Shown here piece by piece: positions 15,419 through 22,724 of a stretch of 36,565 nucleotides of DNA. The notes beneath the pieces were generated by a model that had not been told where the DNA came from, did no database searches, and saw only the letters and a list, made by a program, of their open reading frames with translations. Source of the stretch: an uncultured Clostridia bacterium (GTDB lineage: Bacteria; Bacillota; Clostridia; Oscillospirales; Ruminococcaceae); the NCBI GenBank assembly GCA_946617595.1, contig CAMOKN010000035.1, positions 1-36,565 of the forward strand. The letters are read 5' to 3'. Position 1 is the first letter of the stretch; each line of letters opens with the position of its first letter. A program made the translations under genes and the position numbers.

Positions 15419-16205
15419 CTTCAAAAGCCTCCGCCGTTGTCATGTCCGCGTAATTGAACGGTTCTTTGAGTACCTTGGTAAACTTGCAGTAGTCACAGCC
15501 GCCGCAGCGCTCCGGTTTGATCTCCCCGTGCTTTATCATATTGAACCTCGGAGAGAATTCCTCGACCTGCTTAAGGGCATCAACAAGATATTCATCAGGG
15601 ATATATATGATCTCGATATTCGGTTCAGGCTCTTTGGTTATGGCTGCTATATAGAACGGGAGAACCTTTCCCGTGTTCTGCCTTACGATCTCCTGATAGA
15701 TAGCCGCCTGACGGAGATAGCCCCAATGCTCAATAAAATTCTTGCGAGTCTTGTTCTTGCCGTCCCATACACTATCAAAGTCCTTGACGCATTTGAGATC
15801 CACGATGCACTTGTCGGGGTGGTAGCTGTCAACCTTTATCTTGTAAGGAATGCCCGCGATCTTTCCGGTAAAGATGACCTGCTTTTCGCCGCTCATATAC
15901 TTTTTGAACATCTCATCACGCTCGGCCCGCTGAATGATTTCATCAGCGTGTTTGTACTGCGCCTTGAGCTCGCCCTTCTGGGTGAGGATTTCGGGGTGTT
16001 CAGCCTTGAATTTATCAAGAGTGCCCTCGTAGTATGCGTCCACATACGAACCGACGAGAAGTGCATCGGTCACTTTTCTCGGATATGTACCGTCCAGATC
16101 CGCAAGGGCAGCAGCTTCGCATTTCAGAAATGCTCCGAACTGAGAAGCCCCCATATACTGCATCTGGTTTTCTGTGCTGAAATAGTTTTCGTTGTTAAGT
16201 TCCAT
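15411..16205 (-). CDS. PD-(D/E)XK exonuclease of the phage recombination pair
   Basis: 264 aa. The nuclease core shows as DALLVGSYVDAYYEG (family helix), then IPYKIKVDSYHPDKCIVDLK with Asp and D-x-K, and later YLRQAAIYQEIV (the Q-x3-Y motif of the RecB/YqaJ/Exo VIII group). The C-terminal CGGCDYC with upstream Cys residues may hold a metal cluster. It is the 5'-3' exonuclease partner of the RecT protein encoded immediately upstream (1-nt overlap). It resembles DUF3799 (putative exodeoxyribonuclease VIII-like) proteins. Confidence 0.85.
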   Translation of the reverse strand: MELNNENYFSTENQMQYMGASQFGAFLKCEAAALADLDGTYPRKVTDALLVGSYVDAYYEGTLDKFKAEHPEILTQKGELKAQYKHADEIIQRAERDEMFKKYMSGEKQVIFTGKIAGIPYKIKVDSYHPDKCIVDLKCVKDFDSVWDGKNKTRKNFIEHWGYLRQAAIYQEIVRQNTGKVLPFYIAAITKEPEPNIEIIYIPDEYLVDALKQVEEFSPRFNMIKHGEIKPERCGGCDYCKFTKVLKEPFNYADMTTAEAFEDV

Positions 16206-16840
16206 TACTCATCACCTCCAAGTGCGTCGGGTGCTTTTGTCCTGCGTACCCGCGAAAATACATCTTCGTTTTCTTCCGCTGTCTGAACACCCATGAGAGC
16301 GTCAGGGCAGTATATTCTTGCAAAGAACGCTGCTGCCCTGTAAGCGAGCATCAGCTCCGGTATGTTGCGCCACTTCGGATTGGACATCCAACCTTCAGCC
16401 TTTGCCATTGAGATTGTCACTTCGGGACCCTCGACAGTCTCACCGTCCGAAATGCGAATTGCTGTTATATGACAGCCCCTCGCTTCCGTTCCCTTATCGC
16501 CGGAATAAACAGTCTTTATGTTCTCAAACCGTCCGCAAGCCTGTATGAGGGACATACAAGCCTGACCGCTCCAGCTCGGTTTACCCTTGACCACATAAAG
16601 GTTCTGCATCACGAACATCGGAGAAACGCCCATTCTGTTCGCCATGTCGATAGCGATAACACAGTTCTCCAGCTTGTTCTGATAGCTCTGCGGAACAAGT
16701 TCCGTTTTAGAGAGCATTTTCGCCGTGTCAAAAACAAATTTCATAGTTTCGCGGTTCTGATACATATCGAATGTGTTGGACTGCTCTACCGCAGCGAGAG
16801 CAGTTTCGCCGGTAGCCGGCGCATTTGTTATCTCATTCAT
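16205..16840 (-). CDS. RecT-family single-strand annealing protein
   Basis: 211 aa. Segments AIDMANRMGVSPMFVMQNLY, GKPSWSGQACMSLIQACGRF and MAKAEGWMSNPKW are strongly characteristic of the Clostridia RecT group. It anneals complementary single strands and works with the adjacent nuclease, SSB and phage replication proteins. The first ~25 residues are Thr/Ala-rich and probably disordered. It overlaps the exonuclease by 1 nt. Start ATG 16840 has GGAGGAAAC upstream. Confidence 0.9.
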   Translation of the reverse strand: MNEITNAPATGETALAAVEQSNTFDMYQNRETMKFVFDTAKMLSKTELVPQSYQNKLENCVIAIDMANRMGVSPMFVMQNLYVVKGKPSWSGQACMSLIQACGRFENIKTVYSGDKGTEARGCHITAIRISDGETVEGPEVTISMAKAEGWMSNPKWRNIPELMLAYRAAAFFARIYCPDALMGVQTAEENEDVFSRVRRTKAPDALGGDE

Positions 16841-17138
16841 TTTCTGTTTCCTCCTTCTTTACATAATTAATCTTATAAAACCTCGTTCCGTTAAGGCAGA
16901 AAGATATAGTTCTTCGTATCTGCGAATCATCGTATCTGTACACCTCATCTGTTGTCTGAAGATCATCTTCACAGCCGAGAGCCTTAGCAAGAAAACCTAT
17001 ACCTTTTTCTACCTCTATTCCCTCCTCAGTGCAGCCTGCCTTTATCTCTATGCCGTTGATCTCAAGCGGTTCCATGAGAGCCTGAGCAGCCTTTGCCCGT
17101 ATTTCCGCTTGTTCATTTATAAATTCATTTATTGTCAT
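16833..17138 (-). CDS. Hypothetical phage protein, 101 aa
   Basis: Start ATG 17138 (MTINEFINEQAEIRAKAAQ), supported by AAGGAG 8 nt upstream; longer frames have no ribosome binding site. An N-terminal helix is followed by a beta-like region (EINGIEIKAGCTEEGIEVE). Family unknown. It overlaps the RecT start by 8 nt, so it is likely cotranscribed with the recombination genes. Confidence 0.6.
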   Translation of the reverse strand: MTINEFINEQAEIRAKAAQALMEPLEINGIEIKAGCTEEGIEVEKGIGFLAKALGCEDDLQTTDEVYRYDDSQIRRTISFCLNGTRFYKINYVKKEETENE

Positions 17139-17142
17139 TGTA

Positions 17143-17262
17143 TTACTCCTTATACTCTTCAAAATCCCCTGTGTCACAGCACAACGGGCAGCGGGGAGAG
17201 CCGCCCCATGTGATTAGTTCCCATTTGTAGAAGTAGTTACCGCAGTTTATACATCTTACCAT
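17143..17262 (-). CDS. Tiny zinc-ribbon protein, 39 aa
   Basis: ATG 17262 with AAGGA about 10 nt upstream is preferred; the longer frame would run into the radical SAM gene. The protein is little more than a zinc ribbon: VRCINCGNYFYKWELI, then RCPLCC near the end, giving two CxxC pairs about 20 residues apart, and an acidic tail. It probably binds zinc. It lies between the radical SAM gene and the 101-aa gene in the same transcript. Confidence 0.6.
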   Translation of the reverse strand: MVRCINCGNYFYKWELITWGGSPRCPLCCDTGDFEEYKE

Positions 17263-17275
17263 TGTGATCGTCCTT

Positions 17276-18184
17276 TCATATAAAATTTTTTCTTTGACAG
17301 TATTCCTGCCATGATTCTCGCTTATAAAGCCTTCCATACACATACCGCTGTGCAAATTCAAGTTGCATCTTATTTGGTATAATGCCTCTCGGCTCATTCC
17401 GTTCTGCTTGTGCATACAATGTCCATGACTTACACATTCCGTTTAGTTCTGCAACGCGCTCAGCGGCATCGTCAATATCCTCTCGGACGAGTATATATAT
17501 GAAAATTCTGCTCTTTGCGACACCGTATTTATCAAAAAAACGTATAGCTTCGTGGAAATATGGAAGCTGTGAGCGAGTGTAACATGAGAAGCGGATAAAC
17601 CGATGCCATTTCATTTTTGCAAGTATCTGAACTATCTCATCATTCAAAAGCCGGATATCCATACCTTGATTGATGTCAATAATATAATCAGTTTCCGAAA
17701 GTTCTGCAAGCTGTGAGATACCATAATCACAAGCGAGAATATTGTTATCCATAAGAGCAAGCTTTTTTGTATCGCTTCTCACAAGCTCCTGCCATCGTCT
17801 GTACGGCTTAATCTTGCCTTCCTTACGCGGTACATAGCACCATGGGCAATTCCGAATACAGCCTCTTGTCAGATATCCAATAGCATAATCGCAGTCCGGA
17901 TAAATGCTGTAATCAGGGAAAACATTGTCGATCTCAATTGGAAGAGTATTAAACAGTCTGTAGCCTGTTCCGCCTTTGATCGTATCCGGCGGAAGATACG
18001 GATTTTCCGGAGTGAAGTCAAACACTTTGCTGCTATACACTCTGTCGTATTGATCAAAGCTGTTCCACCATTCGACAGTATCACCGAGCAATTTGTGATA
18101 AGCTGATATCTTCATCAAAGCATAATTTGGAAAAGTCTTATGTGGCATGTGTTCACGTTCAGCATCATGCAGAGCTACGCGCAT
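17276..18184 (-). CDS. Phage radical SAM protein
   Basis: 302 aa. The CxxxCxxC cluster is C109-IRN-C113-PW-C116 in TRGCIRNCPWCYVPRK, which would bind a 4Fe-4S cluster and S-adenosylmethionine. The N-terminus (MRVALHDAE, then FPNYALMKISAYHKLLGDTV) resembles the start of B12-binding-type radical SAM proteins but is short and lacks a DxHxxG motif. The substrate is unknown. It overlaps the DNA cytosine methyltransferase gene by 20 nt, so the two products may act on the same DNA or nucleotide; that is an inference from gene order. Confidence 0.8.
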   Translation of the reverse strand: MRVALHDAEREHMPHKTFPNYALMKISAYHKLLGDTVEWWNSFDQYDRVYSSKVFDFTPENPYLPPDTIKGGTGYRLFNTLPIEIDNVFPDYSIYPDCDYAIGYLTRGCIRNCPWCYVPRKEGKIKPYRRWQELVRSDTKKLALMDNNILACDYGISQLAELSETDYIIDINQGMDIRLLNDEIVQILAKMKWHRFIRFSCYTRSQLPYFHEAIRFFDKYGVAKSRIFIYILVREDIDDAAERVAELNGMCKSWTLYAQAERNEPRGIIPNKMQLEFAQRYVYGRLYKRESWQEYCQRKNFI

Positions 18185-19778
18185 TCAAGCTCTCACCTCC
18201 GCACATCTCCGGCAAATTTGCCCTTACCAGCGCACACGGTACCGGCGGAGTGACCGCGTTCCCGCAGCGTGCGACCTGTTTTGACTTCGGGTATGGTCTG
18301 CCTTCGCTGTCGTGATCTATTATGTAGCTTTCGGGGAATCCCTGCGCCCGGAACAGCTCCCTCGGCGTGAGCATTCTCATTCGGATATCGGTGATGATGT
18401 AATCTTCGCCGTGAATGGTCACAAGTCCGAAGCGCTCTTTTGTTGTGATCGTGTCGAGCGGTTCCGTCACCGGCTTCGCGGTACCCGTCGAGAAGTATTT
18501 GACGAGGAAGGCCTGTACCTCTGCGTGGTGAGCACCTGAACACGATATTGTTCCGAGCGGTTCATCTATCCTCTGACCGTCCATGTGGTTCCGCATCGTG
18601 AGGATATGCGCCGTTACAAGCTCGTTATGATCTACCGCCGTTATCGTACCGAGCGGCTTATCAGCGGCACTTCCTGCACCCTTGTAACCGCCACCGTAGT
18701 TCTTCATTATGTGCGCTACCGACAGCGCGTAACGTGGGGAAGTATCAACTGTCATAAGCGGTTCTGTGAGCTCCTGACCGCGGACTTCATCAGCGGCAGT
18801 TTCGCTGTGGTACTGGATAATCGAAGCTGCATTATCTCCGACGATAAACGGCTCCGGATTGTCGATAACAAACTTCTTTATGCCCCGTGCTATGCGTTTC
18901 AGCGTGTTTTCTGCAAGTGGCTTATCCCTCTCGAAAATGCTCTTTGCAGGTACGTTCCAGTCGATGATCTCTGCCGCCGTCCTGTAAGGCTTACGCCCTT
19001 TGCCATGCGTAGGCTCAGGAAAGACTATCGGTTCATCGTCACACCGTGCTATCATGTAGAACCGTGTTCGCGTTGTCGGCGCTCCATAATCGCACGATCT
19101 GAGGATCCTGTATTGTACATCATAGCCGAGCCCGTCCGAGATCGTTCTTGCCTGCTCCGAGTCCGGCGAAATGTTCAGCGCTTCGCACATTTCAAGGAAT
19201 GCAGGACTGTTTCTCGGATATCCCGACTTTCCGAGCATACAGCAGAAAGCGTCGAACGTCTCACCAGCTCGCTCCTTTATCGGTCTGCCGTCGGCTCCGA
19301 GAGGTCCCCATGTCTGTATCTCAGGGACGTTTTCAAGCATTATCACCCTCGGACGGACTTCATAAGCCCAGCGGAGCGTAACCCATGCAAGACCCCGGAT
19401 GTTCTTGTCAACAGGCTTCCCGCCTTTTGCTCTCGAAAAGTGTGTGCAGTCCGGAGAGAACCACGCAAGCCCGACCGGGCGGCCGTTGCACGCTTCCTTC
19501 GGGTCAACGTCCCAGACGTTTTCGCAGTAATGCTTTGTCCCCGGGTGGTTTGCCTTGTGCATTGCTATCGCGTCCGGATCGTGGTTTATCGCTATGTCAA
19601 CGCTTCGCCCGATAGCCTGTTCAATACCGGTGGAAGCACCGCCACCACCCGCGAAGTTGTCAACCACAAGCTCCCTCTTGACAAATCCGCAGTTTTCTGT
19701 TATTATGTTCTTGTGAATATTTATGTTTTTGTCCTGCGGATTTATCTGTGGGGCTTCTTTTTTATTCTCCGGAGACAT
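18165..19778 (-). CDS. DNA (cytosine-5) methyltransferase
   Basis: 537 aa. Motif I FAGGGGASTG (42-51), catalytic loop SPDCTHFSRA with C111 (Asp replaces the usual first Pro of PPC), motif VI ENV (149-151), motif VIII TRTRF (236-240) and motif X RCGNAV near 504-509 are all present. The region 335-457 holds four copies of an EPLxTI-type unit, an unusual repetitive stretch in or near the target-recognition domain. No restriction enzyme lies nearby, so it is probably an orphan phage methylase that hides phage DNA from host restriction. The recognition sequence cannot be read from the protein. Confidence 0.92.
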   Translation of the reverse strand: MSPENKKEAPQINPQDKNINIHKNIITENCGFVKRELVVDNFAGGGGASTGIEQAIGRSVDIAINHDPDAIAMHKANHPGTKHYCENVWDVDPKEACNGRPVGLAWFSPDCTHFSRAKGGKPVDKNIRGLAWVTLRWAYEVRPRVIMLENVPEIQTWGPLGADGRPIKERAGETFDAFCCMLGKSGYPRNSPAFLEMCEALNISPDSEQARTISDGLGYDVQYRILRSCDYGAPTTRTRFYMIARCDDEPIVFPEPTHGKGRKPYRTAAEIIDWNVPAKSIFERDKPLAENTLKRIARGIKKFVIDNPEPFIVGDNAASIIQYHSETAADEVRGQELTEPLMTVDTSPRYALSVAHIMKNYGGGYKGAGSAADKPLGTITAVDHNELVTAHILTMRNHMDGQRIDEPLGTISCSGAHHAEVQAFLVKYFSTGTAKPVTEPLDTITTKERFGLVTIHGEDYIITDIRMRMLTPRELFRAQGFPESYIIDHDSEGRPYPKSKQVARCGNAVTPPVPCALVRANLPEMCGGESLNARSSA

Positions 19779-19947
19779 CTGTAAGTCCTCCCTTGAAAAC
19801 AGTTATTGCCATAGTCACAATGCAGGCTATGCATACTATCACTGCCGGGAACAGGTTGTCCATAACAGTGAGAGCCGGCACGCCATAGATCAGTACAGCG
19901 AGTGCCGCTGTAAGGATCGCAAGGGATATGTATTTACTCTTACTCAT
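19762..19947 (-). CDS. Small membrane protein, 61 aa
   Basis: Two hydrophobic helices (about 7-27, SLAILTAALAVLIYGVPALT, and 33-50, FPAVIVCIACIVTMAI) predict an integral membrane protein. Start ATG 19947 overlaps the XRE gene stop as ATGA. No family is recognised. It lies between the early regulators and the methylase. A role in superinfection exclusion is possible but not supported by any motif. Confidence 0.65.
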   Translation of the reverse strand: MSKSKYISLAILTAALAVLIYGVPALTVMDNLFPAVIVCIACIVTMAITVFKGGLTDVSGE

Positions 19948-20219
19948 ATTGCCTGTCTTACCTCCATTTTTACACAGTTTTCGCTGTACCTGATAGGAAC
20001 CATGAGCTCTTCGGGATTAACTTTCAGTATATTTGCCGCTTTGTAAATACTCTCTGTCGGTACAGCCGTGTAGCCAGTGATCCACCGGGAAAGCTGGCCT
20101 GTTGAAATCATCATTCTTTTCGCGAACTCTTTGCGTGGCATATTCCTTACAGCAAGAAGAATACGAATATTGTCTCCTATGCAGCGCCACGGTTTTGCGT
20201 TAAGGTTTACCTTTGACAT
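19944..20219 (-). CDS. XRE-family helix-turn-helix regulator, 91 aa
   Basis: The HTH is clear: IRILLAVRNMPRKEFAKRMM followed by STGQLSRWITGYTAVPTESI. The gene lies third in the leftward early operon. Its first codons overlap the end of the 58-aa ORF by 20 nt. It is probably a DNA-binding regulator of early or replication genes. It has no dimerisation or peptidase domain beyond a short tail. Confidence 0.8.
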   Translation of the reverse strand: MSKVNLNAKPWRCIGDNIRILLAVRNMPRKEFAKRMMISTGQLSRWITGYTAVPTESIYKAANILKVNPEELMVPIRYSENCVKMEVRQAI

Positions 20220-20376
20220 AATATTGCCCCTTTCTCATAACATCGAGCAAGACCGCGCGGAACGGCTCTGTATTCGATTTTTGCGCCTTAACGGCACTTT
20301 TCCTTACCCGCTGTCCGTTTTGTGCTGTGCGTGCGTTTTGGGGGCTGCCACGGGGTGTTATTGAAATGATTTCCAT
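20200..20376 (-). CDS. Small basic ORF, 58 aa
   Basis: ATG 20376 to TAA 20200-20202, filling the gap between the antirepressor and the XRE gene. The start lies 9 nt after the antirepressor stop, and the end overlaps the XRE gene by 20 nt, as expected for coupled phage genes. The product is basic (NGQRVRKSAVKAQKS) and ends KGQYYVKGKP. No good Shine-Dalgarno sequence precedes it (only GAGACGG), so it needs translational coupling. Family unknown. Confidence 0.45.
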   Translation of the reverse strand: MEIISITPRGSPQNARTAQNGQRVRKSAVKAQKSNTEPFRAVLLDVMRKGQYYVKGKP

Positions 20377-20385
20377 TTAGCCGTC

Positions 20386-21099
20386 TCACTTTCCTATAAG
20401 TAAAAGTCTGAAAGTCTCCTTGCCTTTGGGCGTTATAAGCGTCTGCGTGCTTGAAAAGCCTGTCTTTTCGTTTGTGAACTCTTTCAGTTCAAACAGATTT
20501 GCTTCTACCTGCTTTGCATACGGCATCAGCTTTCCTTTATTGTCCCGATAGAGATATTTCTTATCAAGCAGAAAGTTCACAAAAGCCTTTGGTTTTACCT
20601 GCAACTCCTTTGCAGTCTCCCGAATACCTGTGAGCAGATTCCTGTCAACAAGCTCATCGAAGTAGTCCGCTTTTGGCTGCATGATCTGTTTATCTACCGT
20701 GAGAGATGAAACTTTGATTTCGAGCCGCTTGACATTTTCATTTGCTATCTCCAAAGCTCTTTTCATTATCATCTCAGGGCTGTTCCACATCTCTTCGACC
20801 TTGATAAAGTACTGTCTGAACTGCTTGCCCTTCTCGTTACGCTGGAGCATACACAGCTCTTTAGCCATAGGGATTGTGAGCTGGTGGTCTATGACCTCTC
20901 GTGCAACATCTCTGTCGCCCTCCTTTTGAACCCGGACATTTTTGTCCGAGTTGAAGTCCTCGCCCTCGGCAAAGCCATACTCGCACATTCTTGGAAACCA
21001 CTTGTGATAAGGTGTCTCAATCCCGAGCGCCTCGTGGAGTTCCCTGCCACTCACGGTGGGTCTTTCGTTTTCGTAGTTGATCGTGATCAGTTCGTTCAT
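20386..21099 (-). CDS. Phage antirepressor (AntA + KilAC domains)
   Basis: 237 aa. The N-terminal AntA/BRO-type domain shows as VSGRELHEALGIETPYHKWF and GEDFNSDK, followed by the DHQLTIPMAKELCMLQRNEK segment typical of antirepressors. The C-terminal half is an ANT/KilAC domain (FDELVDRNLLTGIRETAKEL and FVNFLLDKKYLYRDNKGKL). It should antagonise the lysogenic repressor during induction. The start ATG 21099 has AAGGAGG, and an operator-like palindrome (21117-21132) lies directly upstream, between it and the Cro-like gene. Confidence 0.92.
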   Translation of the reverse strand: MNELITINYENERPTVSGRELHEALGIETPYHKWFPRMCEYGFAEGEDFNSDKNVRVQKEGDRDVAREVIDHQLTIPMAKELCMLQRNEKGKQFRQYFIKVEEMWNSPEMIMKRALEIANENVKRLEIKVSSLTVDKQIMQPKADYFDELVDRNLLTGIRETAKELQVKPKAFVNFLLDKKYLYRDNKGKLMPYAKQVEANLFELKEFTNEKTGFSSTQTLITPKGKETFRLLLIGK

Positions 21100-21116
21100 G
21101 TGTTGTCCTCCTTAAT

Positions 21117-21132
21117 GTTTCCTTTACGAAAC
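21117..21132. promoter_or_regulatory. Operator-like palindrome O1
   Basis: GTTTCCTTTACGAAAC is an inverted repeat (GTTTC and GAAAC around six bases). It sits between the Cro-like stop codon and the antirepressor ribosome binding site. Related 16-mers occur at 21358, 21405 and 21445, so it is probably a fourth repressor site controlling read-through into the early operon. Confidence 0.6.
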
Positions 21133-21336
21133 CTATTCTGCAAAAAAAATATCAATAGTTTGTTCATCAGTAAGTGAAAGCAATGATTTTAGTGTTTTAA
21201 TTTCTGCTTGCTTAAACTGACTTTCTCCGCGCATTTTCGCATACATAGCCTTTTTACCGATACCTATAGCATCTGCTATAGTTGGAATTGTATAGTTTTT
21301 TCTTGCAATCTCTGCGCGCAATGCACTTTCGTTCAT
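21133..21336 (-). CDS. Cro-like HTH regulator, 67 aa
   Basis: First gene of the leftward lytic operon. The sequence ALRAEIARKNYTIPTIADAI followed by GIGKKAMYAKMRGESQFKQA is a small helix-turn-helix protein of the DUF739/Cro type. Start ATG 21336 has AGGTGGTG upstream. It is transcribed divergently from the repressor, and its promoter (TTGACA-17-TATGAT at 21378-21406) is flanked by operator-like sites, as in lambda-type switches. Confidence 0.8.
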   Translation of the reverse strand: MNESALRAEIARKNYTIPTIADAIGIGKKAMYAKMRGESQFKQAEIKTLKSLLSLTDEQTIDIFFAE

Positions 21337-21357
21337 TATATCACCACCTTTTTATTT

Positions 21358-21420
21358 GTTTCCTTTAGGACACTTTTATCATATCACATATTTTTACAAA
21401 TGTCAACCCCTTTTGGAAAC
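21358..21420 (-). promoter_or_regulatory. Lytic (cro) promoter with operators O2 and O3
   Basis: On the - strand TTGACA (21401-21406), a 17-bp spacer and TATGAT (21378-21383) make a near-consensus promoter. Operator O2 (GTTTCCTTTAGGACAC, 21358-21373) lies over the start point. Operator O3 (AACCCCTTTTGGAAAC, 21405-21420, the weakest match) overlaps the -35 region. Occupancy by the repressor at 21500 would shut the lytic operon. Confidence 0.75.
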
Positions 21421-21444
21421 TTTTTTATTTTTTGAGAAAAAACA

Positions 21445-21474
21445 GTTGCGTTTTAGAAACTTTTGTGTTATAAT
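21445..21474 (+). promoter_or_regulatory. Repressor promoter with operator O4 over its -35
   Basis: TTGCGT (21446-21451), a 17-bp spacer and TATAAT (21469-21474) with an extended TGT just before. The operator-like GTTGCGTTTTAGAAAC (21445-21460) overlaps the -35 box, so the repressor or the Cro-like protein could control the repressor gene directly. Confidence 0.7.
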
Positions 21475-21499
21475 AATCTCAAAGACAGGGGGTGATATA

Positions 21500-21940
21500 A
21501 TGACTACCATTGGCAAAATAATAGAGATGCGTCGAAAAGAACTTGGTCTTACTCTCGAAGAGGTAGGAAATGCCGTTGGAGTAAGTAAAAGTACTGTAAA
21601 GAAATGGGAAACAGGCTATATTGCCAATATGCGAAGAGACAGAATATTAGCTCTATCAAAAGTATTAGAATTAAACCCCAATGTATTAATAGACGAAAGC
21701 GATGAACAATGGGATGAAGAATTTGAAAAATTTGTAAATGATATTACTAACAGCAGAGAAGTTTTATTAAAATGTTTAGAAAAAGGTTTCACAAATAATA
21801 AAGAAATTATGCTTGCTTACGATATTGTTATCGAATTATATTCATTTAATTTAAAAGGTTTAACAATGGTAAAATCATTTTTAGATATGCTTATTGAGAA
21901 AGATGAGTACATCGTCATGGAAGATGATGAAAACGCATAA
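21500..21940 (+). CDS. CI-like lysogenic repressor lacking a peptidase domain
   Basis: 146 aa from ATG 21500 (AGGGGGTG 6 nt upstream). The HTH is textbook: IIEMRRKELGLTLEEVGNAV followed by GVSKSTVKKWETGYIANMRR. The C-terminal 70 residues are acidic and helical (EEFEKFVNDITNSREVLLKC) with no S24/LexA-type Ser-Lys dyad. Induction therefore cannot be RecA-stimulated self-cleavage; removal by the encoded antirepressor is the likely route. The gene is AT-rich compared with the rest of the phage and is divergent from the Cro-like gene. Confidence 0.82.
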   Translation: MTTIGKIIEMRRKELGLTLEEVGNAVGVSKSTVKKWETGYIANMRRDRILALSKVLELNPNVLIDESDEQWDEEFEKFVNDITNSREVLLKCLEKGFTNNKEIMLAYDIVIELYSFNLKGLTMVKSFLDMLIEKDEYIVMEDDENA

Positions 21941-21979
21941 ATAACACAGCCCTGAACAGAAAATATTTTTCAAAAAGCC

Positions 21980-22008
21980 TTGACAAACACGTATATACGT
22001 GTTATAAT
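21980..22008 (+). promoter_or_regulatory. hicAB promoter with palindromic operator in the spacer
   Basis: TTGACA (21980-21985), 17-bp spacer and TATAAT (22003-22008). The spacer contains the perfect 16-bp palindrome ACACGTATATACGTGT (21987-22002), placed so that bound HicB would exclude RNA polymerase. This matches the usual autoregulation of hicAB operons by the antitoxin. Confidence 0.85.
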
Positions 22009-22028
22009 GATATTGTAAGGAGGGAACA

Positions 22029-22211
22029 ATGAGAGACAAAGACTTATTAAAGGCTCTCCTGAAAGACGGGTGGACGGAAGTCAGAGTTCACGGCAGTCAC
22101 CACATCATTCAAAAGGGAAACCAAATTGAGACCGTTCCCGTTCACGGTAAAGATGTTCCGACAGGGCTGCTGAACAAAATTCTGAAAAACACGGGGCTGA
22201 AAACAAAGTAA
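22029..22211 (+). CDS. hicA: HicA-family mRNA interferase toxin
   Basis: 60 aa, the usual HicA size. The double-stranded RNA-binding-like fold is evident from LLKDGWTEVRVHGSHHI, with the conserved catalytic His in GSHH (H24), and VPVHGKDVPTGLLNKILKNT. HicA cleaves mRNA when free of HicB. The start has AAGGAGG 5-8 nt upstream. It is first in the operon, with the antitoxin gene 33 bp downstream. The pair probably stabilises the prophage or acts in phage defence. Confidence 0.93.
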   Translation: MRDKDLLKALLKDGWTEVRVHGSHHIIQKGNQIETVPVHGKDVPTGLLNKILKNTGLKTK

Positions 22212-22244
22212 GCCCCATGTTTTCAGCTTAATGGAGGTATTAAT

Positions 22245-22646
22245 ATGAAACTTATTTATCCGGCAATATTTCACACAGAAGAAGGCAGCGTATGGGTTGA
22301 GTTTCCCGATCTTGACGGCTGCAATTCCTACGGAGACGACATATCCGATGCACTCGACAACGCAAAGGAAGCTCTTGAAGGATACTGCATGGTACTTCTC
22401 GAACAGAAGAAGCCTCTTCCGAAAGCAAGCTCCATTTCAAAAATGAAAGTCAGTGCAGACGCATTCCCCACACTTGTAGAGACCGACCTTTCAACAGCTC
22501 TTGCAAAGAACAAGTCTGTAAAGAAAACCCTTACTATTCCTGCTTGGCTCAATGATATGGCAACCGATCGCGGTATAAACTTCTCACAGGTGCTTCAAAA
22601 CGCACTGTTTGAGCAAATGGAGATAAGCAAGTACGATAATGCGTAA
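22245..22646 (+). CDS. hicB: HicB-family antitoxin and autorepressor
   Basis: 133 aa. The N-terminal partially degraded RNase H-like fold is clear (YPAIFHTEEGSVWVEFPDLD followed by GCNSYGDDISDALDNAKEAL). The C-terminal KKTLTIPAWLNDMA and NFSQVLQNALFEQM is a ribbon-helix-helix DNA-binding domain, the likely reader of the palindrome in the hicA promoter. GGAGGT lies 6 nt upstream of the ATG. Its 3' end faces the predicted small RNA encoded on the opposite strand. Confidence 0.93.
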   Translation: MKLIYPAIFHTEEGSVWVEFPDLDGCNSYGDDISDALDNAKEALEGYCMVLLEQKKPLPKASSISKMKVSADAFPTLVETDLSTALAKNKSVKKTLTIPAWLNDMATDRGINFSQVLQNALFEQMEISKYDNA

Positions 22647-22649
22647 AAA

Positions 22650-22718
22650 GTAAAAATCCCCTCACCGACTGCAATCAGTGAAGGGATGAGCCCGGAGTAT
22701 TGCTACCCGAACCTCGAC
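22650..22718 (-). ncRNA. Predicted ~70-nt small RNA between hicB and the integrase
   Basis: No ORF fits here. A consensus promoter on the - strand (22725-22753) would start transcription near 22718. The transcript would form a first hairpin with a GCAA (GNRA) tetraloop (stem GTTCGG-GTA with TAC-CCGGGC plus GAG/CTC, two single-base bulges). A second hairpin follows (ATCCCTTCACTG with the GGTGAGGGGAT arm) and ends in TTTTTACTTTTT. Start point and length are inferred from the signals. I know no named RNA family that matches. Confidence 0.6.
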
Positions 22719-22724
22719 AGATAA

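Noticed and set aside
18585-19784. 399-codon open frame on the + strand
   Set aside because: Antisense to the C5-methylase with all its motifs; Arg/Cys-rich translation typical of a shadow frame.
22656-22687. Terminator for hicAB on the + strand
   Set aside because: The hairpin has no T-run on the + strand; its T-run lies on the - strand, which fits the small RNA better.
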